Below, in pieces: positions 1-9,289 of a stretch of DNA of 64,000 nucleotides. How positions within the stretch are numbered: position 1 is the stretch's first letter; the number at the start of each line of letters is the position of its first letter. The notes under the pieces were generated by a model, which saw nothing but the letters and a program-made list of their open reading frames with translations, ran no database searches and was not told the DNA's origin. Made by a program: the position numbers and the translations under genes. The stretch comes from Dermatophagoides farinae (lineage: Eukaryota; Arthropoda; Arachnida; Sarcoptiformes; Pyroglyphidae): contig NC_134684.1 in NCBI RefSeq assembly GCF_024713945.1, positions 3,913,001-3,977,000 of the forward strand, written 5' to 3'.

Positions 1-1210
1 ACAAAATCTGCTGGAATTGACTGGTTCAACTGCCAAGAAAAAGGAAAGTCTCCGATTTCTAGTTGAAAAAATTCGTGAATTTGGTTTTGCAACTGGCATT
101 TCTCCTTTAGAAAAGGTACGACAGATCAAACGGGTCAATTTGGTTAAATCAACATTCGAAGATCCACTTGGACAATTTGATGGACAACTCAGAGATTACC
201 TACAACGAATCAATCCGGATTTGATCGTCTATGATGGTGAGGTGATTCCGCCAGCCATTCTTTATTGGCCAAACTGCCCCTGGATCTATCTCTTCTGTAG
301 TAATCCAATCGGTTTATTCGACTCGGATCTATTGCCACCATTTTTGTCCGATTTCAATACAATTGATATCGATAATGAACCACCGTCATGTTGGCAAGAA
401 TTTCGTTCAGTACTAGATGAATGTTATTACAATCTAGTACGCCAAACTCAATCCAGATTATGTCGACAATTGTCATATCCGGATCCCAATGATTTTGAAT
501 GGATGAAAAAAAATCGATTTTTTATTCGTTCACCACATCTGAATCTCTATCAATATCCACAGGAATTAGATTATAATGATCGTATCTATATTCCAAATGA
601 TCTTTATTGTCGAGTGGATTCATTCTCTCGTCATGAATATCTCGATACGAATCGAAAACAAGAATTGCTTGAGCAGATAAAACATCGTAATGGATCAGGA
701 AAATTAATCTATCTTTCATTGGGTACAATGGGCGCCTGTAATCTAGAACTAATGGCTCGTTTGATCCGAATTCTATCCATGACAGAACATACGTACATCT
801 TGTCGACAGGACCAGCTAATGGTGAATTGGAACTTGGCGCCAACATGTGGGCACAATCGTATCTACCACAGATCTGGATATTTGCTAATCTCAATGTTGA
901 TTTAGCCATCATACACGGTGGTAATAATTCGCTTTGCGAAGCTTTCTCCTACGGTATACCTTGTCTGGTCATGCCATTATTCTATGATCAATTTCTCAAT
1001 GCCAGACGAGTACAGGAAAAACAGTTGGGTGCCCGAATCGATACATTTAATTTTGAAGATGTTGAACTTGTAAACTGCATAAATACATTGCTCGATGATG
1101 ATCAATTAAAGCAACGAGTTCAAAGTATTGGCCAAAGGATCCGAAAAGAGGATAGCAAATTAGCTTGCTGCAAACGTCTAGAAGAACTGAAGAACTCTAG
1201 ATATATATAG
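1..1210 (+). CDS. UDP-glycosyltransferase, 5' end outside the window
   Basis: The frame is open from the window edge (first full codon at base 2) to a TAG at 1208-1210, about 402 codons. The C-terminal half carries the UGT donor-binding signature: around bases 870-1000 it reads WAQSYLPQIWIF, then HGGNNSLCEAFSYGIP, then PLFYDQFLNA. UGTs transfer sugar from a UDP-sugar to small lipophilic acceptors in detoxification; the family is expanded in mites (family knowledge). Only a short N-terminal piece seems to be missing. No C-terminal membrane anchor follows the catalytic domain: the protein ends in charged residues and RYI. The stop codon lies inside the left arm of a 51-bp inverted repeat, so the 3' end of this copy may have been remodelled. 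The exact acceptor cannot be told. Confidence 0.9.
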   Translation, partial: QNLLELTGSTAKKKESLRFLVEKIREFGFATGISPLEKVRQIKRVNLVKSTFEDPLGQFDGQLRDYLQRINPDLIVYDGEVIPPAILYWPNCPWIYLFCSNPIGLFDSDLLPPFLSDFNTIDIDNEPPSCWQEFRSVLDECYYNLVRQTQSRLCRQLSYPDPNDFEWMKKNRFFIRSPHLNLYQYPQELDYNDRIYIPNDLYCRVDSFSRHEYLDTNRKQELLEQIKHRNGSGKLIYLSLGTMGACNLELMARLIRILSMTEHTYILSTGPANGELELGANMWAQSYLPQIWIFANLNVDLAIIHGGNNSLCEAFSYGIPCLVMPLFYDQFLNARRVQEKQLGARIDTFNFEDVELVNCINTLLDDDQLKQRVQSIGQRIRKEDSKLACCKRLEELKNSRYI

Positions 1211-1319
1211 TATGTATGTATGTATGTAGGTGGGGGGTAGGGGGGCTGCTCTTAATATAAAAAAAAAGGAGCAGCCCCCCTACCCCCCACCTACATACAT
1301 ACATACATACTATATATAT
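1201..1319. repeat. Perfect 51-bp inverted repeat, 17-base loop
   Basis: Bases 1201-1251 are the exact reverse complement of 1269-1319, separated by an A-rich 17-base loop (1252-1268). The arms run from AT repeats through (TATG)n into a G-rich core with two runs of six G on the + strand, then GCTGCTC. The left arm contains the last codons and stop of the UGT. As RNA it would form a very stable hairpin. It may be a foldback made during repair, a small non-autonomous element end, or an assembly artefact. Confidence 0.95.
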
Positions 1320-1392
1320 ATATATATTATATAACTAATATATATATATATATATATATATATTAGTTAATATATATATATATATATATATA
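1311..1392. repeat. AT-dinucleotide tract with 38-bp palindrome
   Basis: The tract is almost pure (TA)n. Within it, 1332-1369 is a perfect palindrome (AACTAATA at one side, TATTAGTT at the other, AT repeat between). Such tracts can extrude cruciforms and are fragile. It separates the convergent ends of the UGT and the receptor-like gene. Confidence 0.85.
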
Positions 1393-2616
1393 TTTTATTA
1401 AATAATTATAATGGTTGAGTAAGATTATCATTTTTGATGGACAATTGGCTTGAGAGTGTTTCATCTGATTCCCCATTTTCAGGGTCTTCATTTGCATTCG
1501 AAACTGAATCGACAATTACTTGGTTGATGGATTTGTTTTGTCGAAATTCGCGTTCAAGCCATAGTTGATATAAACCGGCATTAAATAAGCGAGAATTGAT
1601 CTCATTAAATTGAGTGACCAATGGAAATGATGGTCGTAGCAACACTACATTTAACGTTTTCATTAATGAAGAAGAATATCCGGGTTTAGGAAGATATAGT
1701 CGATCTCTATCGAATACCATTTGCAGGTGTTTAAGCATATAGTACTGTTGTATAAACGCATATCTGATGCCACCATTTTCGATGCTTGAATTTAATACCA
1801 TTTCTGCTGCCCATAGTTGGTATTGAACAACTTGTAAATGTTTTTGGAGAATTAGGGCCAATGGCCGTTGGCTAGTTTGAATTTCGTTCATGGAAGCCGT
1901 GCCATTTTCAACCAATACAACTAATGATCCTCGATTGCATTGCTGGGCCAATTGGTATATCGTATCAATGGTGTCAACTCGAGATAAAGTCATTATAGAA
2001 AATAAAGAACCTGCATAAGCACTAGTTAAAACTATCACAATAAGCATCCAAAGAGAGGATACAAATAATTTATCGCTTGTTACTCGTGGATCTTTGAACC
2101 AAGAATGAACTGGCTGACGAAATAAAAGCTGTAAGTTTATCCATAATAAACTGGATCCGTGATGTCTTCTCTTAAATCGTCTGTCGAAACGGCCGAATAA
2201 AAAGAATAGAACAAGCGAACCGAAAACGCCCATCCAAATGAAATGATCGAATGGTTTGAACAGTTTATCAGGATCTGGTGTATGATAGTGCGATACTGCC
2301 GTCATGATAGATGTCTGTTCCACTAGATATGGATAAAGATATCCAACTGATTGAGCTCTTTCATAATTCAATGTCCAACCGCCGATACCTATGTCAATTG
2401 TCTACGATATGAGGAAATACTGGTCAATGTTTTCTACAGTCTTTCTGATTGGTAACTAACCTCATTATCAGCCATATTCAGCTGCATTGATGGATCCATT
2501 GTACTGCGATTAAAATCATCGATAAGCAATTCATATTGGTTAAACATGTAGACCAAGTCATAGGTAAAGTTGTATTTATGACTTAATTCATTGACCAGAT
2601 GATAATCAGCTCCACC

Positions 2617-2621
2617 GCGAA
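2617..2621. repeat. Target-site duplication, left copy
   Basis: GCGAA directly abuts the left LTR and is repeated at 9053-9057 after the right LTR. A 5-bp duplication fits BEL/Pao integration. The duplicated bases belong to a receptor-like coding exon. Confidence 0.9.
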
Positions 2622-2943
2622 TGCTGATTAATACGCGTTTTTGAGTGGATGGAAAAAGAATTTTATTCTAATATTAAAATGTATAATGTATTGAAAATCA
2701 GGAAGAAAGCAAAAAGTGTCGTGTGTGTTCTGTGTGAGAGTTGAAAACGTGTGTGTTCTGTGTGAGAGTTGAAAACGTGTGTGTGTTGTTGACCAAAAAA
2801 ACGTGGTTTTTGACCAAGAAAAATGTGTATATGTCATAGGACAATGTGTGTGTGTCGTGTCAAAGGTCGAGGGAGGGGCCAACGACAAAAAGCGCGCGCG
2901 GTCGTGGTCCGCTCATAGACTACGTGTCTAAATATTTGCAGCA
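2622..2943 (-). repeat. 3' LTR of the BEL/Pao element
   Basis: This direct repeat matches 8730-9052 over its whole length and has TG...CA ends. It contains two tandem copies of a unit ending in GTGTGTGTTCTGTGTGAGAG and a GCGCGCGCGG block near its right side. The last codons of the gag-pol frame lie inside it. Confidence 0.93.
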
Positions 2944-5900
2944 TACTCCCCCCCTTCGAGAGGAAAGACGTAACGGTTACTTCTGGTCACACTTTCATTG
3001 CCAATTTGAATGCGATAGGTCCGTATGACTCCTTTTTTGTCCGGAATTGTTTCCAATATACGGCCAATGGGCCATTTGTCTCGGTTGTTGGTTTGGCCTT
3101 TTATTAGCGCCCAATCTCCAACATTTAGATGTTCATATTTGGAGGTGTTTCTTTGGAAGTGGCGAAGCTGCTTCAGGTACAATTCTTGCCAAACTTTCCA
3201 TGCTGCTGTCAGATTCCGTTGTTTGCTACGCCATTCTGTTAACAAATCCGATTTCGTCTCTGACTTTGACGGTGGTTGTGGCGGCTTTCGTAGTTCGGAG
3301 CCAAACATAAGCTTGTTTGGTGTGAGGATGTGTCCGTTTAATTCAGCGATCGGACGTGAATTAATGATTGACGATAATTCGTAAAGAATAGTTCGGAAAT
3401 TGTCGATGGTTAAATCTTTACCCCATACTGTTGAATATAAAGCCTTCTTTGTGGTTTTGATCATCGCTTCCCAAGCACCACCTCGATGAGGACTGTATGG
3501 CGTTATGAAATGCCATTCAATTTTGATCTGGTTTAAACAGTCATTAAGAAGCTTTCCTAACTTTTTAAAGTTGGTTCCGTTGTCTGAAAATATTGCGGAT
3601 GGACAATTTCTTAATGAAGCGAAATTTCTTAGTGCCTTTAGCACTTCTGATGACGACGCATTCTCTACCGGTTCTAGATGAACAGCTCTTGTTGAAAAAC
3701 AGGTGAACAATAATCCGTACATTTTGGTTGGATGGCGGATTTCGAACATATCGATGCCTGTTGTGTTGAATGGTAGATTTCTTGTAACTCGACTTGCCGG
3801 TGGAATACCATGATGCACTTCCAATGGCTTTGCTCTGTTGATTTTGCATATTTTACATCGATTGATTGTCTTTTTCGTTTGTTGTCTGAGCTTAGGTGTA
3901 AAGTATGTTTCTCTGAACTCACACATTGTGCGGTATTCGGATCCATGTCCAACTTTTTCGTGGATTTTGAACAGTAATGACAGTAAGAAAGGACAATTTG
4001 GTATGAATATTGGATTTTTGCAGTCGTAATCGAGATCAGAATTATCTAATCTAGTGCTACATCGAACTACGCCAGATTCGTCGACAAATGTGTTTGGAAA
4101 TCGTTCCAAATCATTTGTGAATTTCTGTTGATTCAATTTGATTAAAGTTGTTAACGGATCGGTGGGATTATCACTTTTATCATCGATGTGTTGATTAATT
4201 AGCTGTATCCACTGATCATACGAAAGAGATTGATTTACGTCGATATTAACGTTCATGTTGTTGTCAACTTTGATGGTGAGAGCAGAAAAATAATGAGATT
4301 GATTGTAAATTTCTTGGAGTAGACTTTGATCGAGGTTCTGTAAATTTTGAAGCTGGTCGAAAGACACCCCACGAGTGAGTGTGTCGCTGGGATTCTTCGT
4401 ACCTGGTACCCAGTGGATCGCATCAATTTTTGATCGAATATTATAGAGATGGACAGCCACGGATTGCTGGAATTTGTTGATGTCGGTGGCTAATCTATCT
4501 ACGTTTGGTTTTGAATCTGATACGATTATGGTTTTATTGATTGGTAACATTGACTTCAAGACGCTACCAAGATTTGCACCAGCTGATAATGCTAATAGCT
4601 CGCCCGTAACAATTTTTCGTGGTTTTAACATTTTTGATTTGCCAAATATGTATTTTGCTTCGATACCATTCGAAAGGTATACAGTGACGCCCATGGCTTT
4701 TTTACTTGCATCACAGAAGATTATCATATCATAGTTGGTCGAAATTTGGTTGAACAATTTTCTTGATATCTTGAAATTTCTCAAATGATGGATGTCGGTC
4801 AGAATTTTGCTGGCTTTGCCATGCAGCGCTGGTGATAAAGTATCATCCCAATCGATTTTTCTTGTCCATAGTTCACTGATGAAGAATTTCAGTTGGATGG
4901 TAGATGGTAAAAGCAAACCCATAGGGTCGTATATTGAAGCTAGAGTTGTGAGCAATGATCGTTTGGTGACATCCTTCGAGAAATTGATAGATGGTATTAC
5001 AACTTGGATGGTGTCATCACTTTTGTTCCATATAACTCCAAGCACTTTATTTTCTCCCAATCCGTCGCACCACAACTTGTCGATTTCAGGATCTGAGCAT
5101 TGCCATTTTCTCAGTTCCATGGATGCATCTTCGAAAATTTTTGAACTAGCGGTATGAAATTCTGATGTCTCAAATTTGCTGTTTACAGAATGAACTAAAT
5201 CATCCACGTATAGGTTTGAATGAATAGCTGCTACAACGTTAGGAAATTCACTTCTGTATTTTTCGATATGGTGATTGATGGCAACATTCAGAATGAACGG
5301 TGATGATGTGAGACCAAAGGGAAGACGGAGAAATTTATAGCAAACGATACTTTCTTTGTTTTCGTCGAACCATAAAAACTTCACGTATTTTTGATGATCA
5401 GGTTGGATATGGATATTGTGAAAAGCAGCTTTGATGTCTGCTATGAATGCGATGTTCTTTAAGCGAAAATGAATCAGCGATCTTGGCAAACACCATGATG
5501 TGATTCCTTTGAATATCGATTGGTTTAGACTGTTGCTACCATTGGATGCGTTGAATACCAACCGCTTTTTAGTTGTTGTTTTTTCTGAATCTAGTTTTCT
5601 GACCACTACCGAATGGGGCATATGGTAACCCTCATTTGGTTGAATGTTGCATTTTTCGATGATTTTGTTATCTTCAAGTTCTTTCACTAGATTGTTGTAG
5701 TCGTTGTACTCGGTATTAGATAGCGATGATTTTTTTAAGATTAGTATTCTTTTAGCATTATTGAAATTTGGATTGATTGTACTATTGTTGATGAAAGGGA
5801 ATTTTATCTTGTAGACTCGTTCTTCTGTGTCGTAGAGGATGCTATTCTTAACATATCCGTTAATAAATTCTTGCATCGCTCGTTCATCTTCAGGATTGAT

Positions 5901-8297
5901 TAAAGAGTCGATCGGTGGATCATGAACTTCTGATAGACATGTAATGACGTTTGAACGGTGATTATTGGATTGACCATGCACAATATAGCCTAGAGATGTT
6001 TTTCCAATAATTAACGAATTGTTGTATTCTTTGTCGGCTACGAGACATTTCAGACGATTCTTGTCATTGTTGCCAAACAGAATGTCGATACATATGTTTT
6101 CATCTTTGAAATCTATATTGTATTCACTGTTTACGCGGTTTTGAACTGATGGAGGTAGAACATTGAAATTGAATTGGGAAACAGTATCATCGATAACAAG
6201 TTTGAATTCGCTCAAGTTTCCATCTCGGTCAGGTAGTTTGATTATGGTGTGATGATGGCCAATGTATCGACCACGCTGCCCACCGTAGCCATTGACACGA
6301 ATTGGATCATTCTTGAATTTTGGTAGATTCAACTTGTTGACTAATTGGTTTGTGATGAATGAGATTTCTGATCCGCTATCGAAGATAATACGGGTTTTTG
6401 TTCCCTTGATTACAATGGTCATGGTTTGAAGATATTGTGATGTACATTCTGAATTTGCCAACGCGCTAGTAGCGGTATCTTCGGTTGATGGTGTTGCAGA
6501 TGAGCTTGGTTGAGTCTCAGAAGCAATCAATGACTTTACTGCGGTTTGATTCGACGTTTGTTGATTATTTTTTGAGGTACCTTTGCACAGAAATGACTGA
6601 TGGTTTGAGCCACATTTGTTACATTTGAATATTCTTGTGCACTCTCGTGTACCGTGACCTTTTCCGGCACATCGGTAACAACGTTTTTCTTTGTTAAGCA
6701 CTTGCATCTTCTGATCATAAGGCACGGGACAATGTATGTGAAAATGAAGTTGACCGCAGAAGATACACTTCGGTTTATTGTCGGACGTACTAACATCATC
6801 ACTTAATGTTGTTAGTAATGCTTTCCGATGATCAGTCTGACGATTAAATTTGTTGAATCTAGACTCGTTACTTTGTTGTTGACGAATAGCACCATTGATG
6901 TTCATGTTATTGATTATCACATTAGTATGTGTAAGCTTTCTGAAGTATTCGTACAGATGATCGATCGTGATAGTTTCATCTGATAATGATTGGTTCGGAC
7001 TGTGGAATACTCTTAGTTGATGACCAGAGTCCATTCTTCCCAGAATGCAGCTTATTATTGTTCGGCTATCGCCATCGTTCAAACTGATGCCTCTTATTTT
7101 CACTATTATTTGATAGAATTTGGAATAAAGGCTAAGGTGTGAATCCAAACGAAGAAATGGAAGCGCTTGTGCTTTTTGTACGAGTTCCTTCGTGATCGAA
7201 GCTGGTGAACCGTACACTTTATCTAGGATGTTCAAAATTTGTTGGAAATCTGGGTTTGACTTTTCGCCCCTGATTCTATCTTGATCTAGTGGTGGAAGTA
7301 GATTCATTATGCGGCGAAACTTTGATTTTTGTGTCGGCACATCTTCATTGTCTATGATGAGCTCCAGAATTGCGTCTTTGAAGTCAGGCCAGCTTACGGC
7401 TGTTCCATCAAACTTCGGCGCCTCTTCGGATTTCATTCTTATTTTTGTCGGTACTCGTTGCGGTACGTGCTGTGGTTGCGGTACTTGCTGTGGTTGCGGT
7501 ACTTGCTGTGGTTGCGGTACTTGCTGTGGTTGTTCGAACAGATTGTTGACTGTTATTAATTCAGGTTGGTGATGACCAGTGTTATTAACATTATTATTCG
7601 CAAATTGCGTTGGATGATGCAATGCCAATGGTGAAAGTTGAAGAAGGGGCTGACGGTTCTGAATATTGTTTTGTGTTTGACTGTGGTTATTGCTTGATAG
7701 AGTGTTGATAGACGGTGGTGTCGGTCTATTACCGAACCCGAATGTGACATTTCCATGGCGTGGTATTGACAATGGATGATTGTCTGTTGTTTGTATACCA
7801 TGATCGAATCGAACGTTTGGATTGCCTGGTGAGATACTAGGGCTTGCTAATGGTTGACGTCCATTGCTTCGTACAGATGATGCTGATTGACTACTCGAGG
7901 CGATTGACATGTTATACAATTTTTCTTGTAGCTCATCCAATAATTCGTTTACAGACGGAAATTTTTCCACTAGATTGTTCAATTGATCAATTGTCGCTTG
8001 ACATTGACTTTGTAATGGTAATGGCAGCGAAGTTCTTTCTGTGTGACGTACCACTCTTCGGTACAAATGGACGAATTTTAAGATTAGATCGATGTTTTCC
8101 TTGTGTTCGGTGATGTCGTCATAATTTAGCTCCTCCAATTGCAAAGTTATCTCTACATAATTGTTATGTAGTTCGGTCACAGCATCCAGCGTTGGAATAA
8201 CACAATTTGATTTCAACTGATTGTACATACGGGTTATACAAGCTCGATAGATTTTTCTTCGAGAAAGCAGATCGGCTGAATCCTCGTTGTTGCTCAT
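2928..8297 (-). CDS. Gag-pol polyprotein of the BEL/Pao element
   Basis: A single frame of 1789 codons starts at MSNNEDSADLL. Order of parts, approximate residues: Gag-like N-terminus with a QPQQVP repeat (260-285); DUF1759-type Gag region (290-440); three CCHC-like zinc knuckles (510-570; for example CYRCAGKGHGTREC); aspartic protease of the DUF1758 type (DSGSE near 640); reverse transcriptase with YVDD near 1030; Pao-type peptidase A17/RNase H region (FCDASKKAMGV near 1190); integrase zinc-binding domain (near 1445-1480); integrase core (GIDMF, SDNGTNF, GGAWEAM from about 1515); and a DUF5641-like C-terminus. This domain order is that of BEL/Pao. The frame looks whole. Fossil or recently mobile status is judged from LTR identity only. 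Confidence 0.93.
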   Translation of the reverse strand: MSNNEDSADLLSRRKIYRACITRMYNQLKSNCVIPTLDAVTELHNNYVEITLQLEELNYDDITEHKENIDLILKFVHLYRRVVRHTERTSLPLPLQSQCQATIDQLNNLVEKFPSVNELLDELQEKLYNMSIASSSQSASSVRSNGRQPLASPSISPGNPNVRFDHGIQTTDNHPLSIPRHGNVTFGFGNRPTPPSINTLSSNNHSQTQNNIQNRQPLLQLSPLALHHPTQFANNNVNNTGHHQPELITVNNLFEQPQQVPQPQQVPQPQQVPQPQHVPQRVPTKIRMKSEEAPKFDGTAVSWPDFKDAILELIIDNEDVPTQKSKFRRIMNLLPPLDQDRIRGEKSNPDFQQILNILDKVYGSPASITKELVQKAQALPFLRLDSHLSLYSKFYQIIVKIRGISLNDGDSRTIISCILGRMDSGHQLRVFHSPNQSLSDETITIDHLYEYFRKLTHTNVIINNMNINGAIRQQQSNESRFNKFNRQTDHRKALLTTLSDDVSTSDNKPKCIFCGQLHFHIHCPVPYDQKMQVLNKEKRCYRCAGKGHGTRECTRIFKCNKCGSNHQSFLCKGTSKNNQQTSNQTAVKSLIASETQPSSSATPSTEDTATSALANSECTSQYLQTMTIVIKGTKTRIIFDSGSEISFITNQLVNKLNLPKFKNDPIRVNGYGGQRGRYIGHHHTIIKLPDRDGNLSEFKLVIDDTVSQFNFNVLPPSVQNRVNSEYNIDFKDENICIDILFGNNDKNRLKCLVADKEYNNSLIIGKTSLGYIVHGQSNNHRSNVITCLSEVHDPPIDSLINPEDERAMQEFINGYVKNSILYDTEERVYKIKFPFINNSTINPNFNNAKRILILKKSSLSNTEYNDYNNLVKELEDNKIIEKCNIQPNEGYHMPHSVVVRKLDSEKTTTKKRLVFNASNGSNSLNQSIFKGITSWCLPRSLIHFRLKNIAFIADIKAAFHNIHIQPDHQKYVKFLWFDENKESIVCYKFLRLPFGLTSSPFILNVAINHHIEKYRSEFPNVVAAIHSNLYVDDLVHSVNSKFETSEFHTASSKIFEDASMELRKWQCSDPEIDKLWCDGLGENKVLGVIWNKSDDTIQVVIPSINFSKDVTKRSLLTTLASIYDPMGLLLPSTIQLKFFISELWTRKIDWDDTLSPALHGKASKILTDIHHLRNFKISRKLFNQISTNYDMIIFCDASKKAMGVTVYLSNGIEAKYIFGKSKMLKPRKIVTGELLALSAGANLGSVLKSMLPINKTIIVSDSKPNVDRLATDINKFQQSVAVHLYNIRSKIDAIHWVPGTKNPSDTLTRGVSFDQLQNLQNLDQSLLQEIYNQSHYFSALTIKVDNNMNVNIDVNQSLSYDQWIQLINQHIDDKSDNPTDPLTTLIKLNQQKFTNDLERFPNTFVDESGVVRCSTRLDNSDLDYDCKNPIFIPNCPFLLSLLFKIHEKVGHGSEYRTMCEFRETYFTPKLRQQTKKTINRCKICKINRAKPLEVHHGIPPASRVTRNLPFNTTGIDMFEIRHPTKMYGLLFTCFSTRAVHLEPVENASSSEVLKALRNFASLRNCPSAIFSDNGTNFKKLGKLLNDCLNQIKIEWHFITPYSPHRGGAWEAMIKTTKKALYSTVWGKDLTIDNFRTILYELSSIINSRPIAELNGHILTPNKLMFGSELRKPPQPPSKSETKSDLLTEWRSKQRNLTAAWKVWQELYLKQLRHFQRNTSKYEHLNVGDWALIKGQTNNRDKWPIGRILETIPDKKGVIRTYRIQIGNESVTRSNRYVFPLEGGEYAANI
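2944..2957 (-). other. Polypurine tract of the BEL/Pao element
   Basis: On the minus strand GAAGGGGGGGAGTA lies directly before the TG that opens the 3' LTR, the usual place and composition of a plus-strand priming site in LTR elements. Confidence 0.75.
7462..7535 (-). repeat. 18-bp tandem repeat inside the element's Gag region
   Basis: About four copies of an 18-base unit (on the + strand GGTACTTGCTGTGGTTGC) encode the repeated QPQQVP stretch of the Gag-like region. Such short coding repeats expand and contract easily. Confidence 0.8.
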
Positions 8298-8374
8298 GTT
8301 TAACGATTGATTATTTTGATTGATGAAATATCTTCAACACGGAATTGAACTCAGAAAAAATGAAAGTTCGGTAT

Positions 8375-8651
8375 GGAAATAGTGAATTATTTCCAACTAC
8401 GGTTGATACTAGGTTTCGGAAATAGTGAATTATTTCCAACTAGGGTTGAAATTCGGTTGTGATGAAGATGATTCGGTTTTTGGAAATAGTGAATTATTTC
8501 CAAATCAGATTGATGCTAGGTTTCGGAAATAGTGAATTATTTCCAACTAGGGTTGAAATTCGGTTGTGATGAAGATGATTCGGTTTTTGGAAATAGTGAA
8601 TTATTTCCAAATCAGATTGATGCTAGGTTTCGGAAATAGTGAATTATTTCC
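8375..8651 (-). repeat. 107-bp tandem repeat with six palindromic 20-mers in the element leader
   Basis: The imperfect palindrome GGAAATAGTGAATTATTTCC occurs at 8375, 8418, 8482, 8525, 8589 and 8632. The copies at 8418/8525/8632 and 8482/8589 keep a 107-base period, so the leader carries two to three tandem units, each with two palindromes. The block lies between the 5' LTR and the gag-pol start, where packaging or translation signals may reside. That role is inference. Confidence 0.9.
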
Positions 8652-8729
8652 AAATCAGATGCGATCACGAATGATGATGGTTCGATATTGAAATTTTGCC
8701 AATTTCAACTCAGTCTCATAATCTAAATT

Positions 8730-9052
8730 TGCTGATTAATACGCGTTTTTGAGTGGATGGAAAAAGAATTTTATTCTAATATTAAAATGTATAATGTATT
8801 GAAAATCAGGAAGAAAGCAAAAAGTGTCGTGTGTGTTCTGTGTGAGAGTTGAAAACGTGTGTGTTCTGTGTGAGAGTTGAAAACGTGTGTGTGTTGTTGA
8901 CCAAAAAAACGTGGTTTTTTGACCAAGAAAAATGTGTATATGTCATAGGACAATGTGTGTGTGTCGTGTCAAAGGTCGAGGGAGGGGCCAACGACAAAAA
9001 GCGCGCGCGGTCGTGGTCCGCTCATAGACTACGTGTCTAAATATTTGCAGCA
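8730..9052 (-). repeat. 5' LTR of the BEL/Pao element
   Basis: This is the second copy of the LTR at 2622-2943. On the minus strand it is the upstream LTR and should contain the element's promoter. It is followed by the GCGAA duplication at 9053-9057. Confidence 0.93.
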
Positions 9053-9057
9053 GCGAA
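9053..9057. repeat. Target-site duplication, right copy
   Basis: GCGAA matches 2617-2621. Reading from the left flank to this side without the element restores an uninterrupted receptor-like exon, which confirms the insertion boundaries. Confidence 0.9.
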
Positions 9058-9289
9058 CCACCCATATATCATTTCGTTTATCTTCGAGATGAGGCCGTAC
9101 AAATGGTGGATGCTAAATGTTATGAAATACATTAAAGCAAAAAAATAATCTATTTTGATACAGGATTATACTTTACATTCGTGTAGCCAACTAGGAAATG
9201 TTGCATGATGTTGTTCAAATGACAAGTCTATTTGTCAACTGCCACTTTGGTCTTAATGTACATTCTATAGTTTGCTTTTCGATTTCATT

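Larger units (their letters stand above)
2622..9052 (-). mobile_element. BEL/Pao LTR retrotransposon, looks whole
   Basis: The element is 6.4 kb, oriented on the minus strand, flanked by GCGAA duplications, with LTRs of about 322 bp that begin TG and end CA. It holds a leader with tandem repeats (8298-8729), one long gag-pol frame (2928-8297) and a polypurine tract next to the 3' LTR. The two LTRs appear identical apart from one base in a T-run, so the insertion is very recent. I see no break in the main frame and no envelope gene. A primer-binding site could not be assigned with confidence. It sits in the coding exon of a receptor-like gene, in the same orientation as that gene. Confidence 0.95.
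1406..9206 (-). pseudogene. Ionotropic-receptor-like channel gene, split by an LTR element
   Basis: Host exons on the minus strand: 9206-9177 (MQHFLVGYTN), 9112-9053 continuing at 2621-2461 on the other side of the inserted element, and 2401-1406. Without the element the exons are in phase and would give about 413 residues. The product resembles ionotropic glutamate receptor/IR channels: a ligand-binding S1 part (FVRPHLEDKRNDIW, GGADYHLVNEL), M1 (FDHFIWMGVFGSLVLFFLF), a pore region, M3 (LWMLIVIVLTSAYAGSLFS) and S2. It stops (NDNLTQPL) before the fourth membrane segment found in its neighbour at 9290-10766, with AATAAA just after the stop. It also lacks an N-terminal domain and a signal peptide. 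Insertion, missing M4 and short N-terminus together suggest a non-functional copy. A role in chemosensation is inference from the family. Confidence 0.75.

Noticed and set aside
1229-1247. G-quadruplex at the G-rich hairpin arm
   Set aside because: Two runs of six G could in principle fold, but the hairpin with the C-rich arm is far more favourable.
2628-2888. Short frame rich in His/Thr/Phe in the LTR (also at 8806-8997)
   Set aside because: It is a low-complexity reading of the GTGTGT repeats in both LTR copies; no start context or similarity.
3025-8113. Plus-strand open frames opposite the BEL/Pao coding region
   Set aside because: They are antisense shadows of the long minus-strand frame, have no family resemblance, and include stretches produced by the Gag repeat.
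8690-8729. Primer-binding site of the LTR element
   Set aside because: The bases next to the 5' LTR show no clear match that I can name to a tRNA 3' end, so none is claimed.
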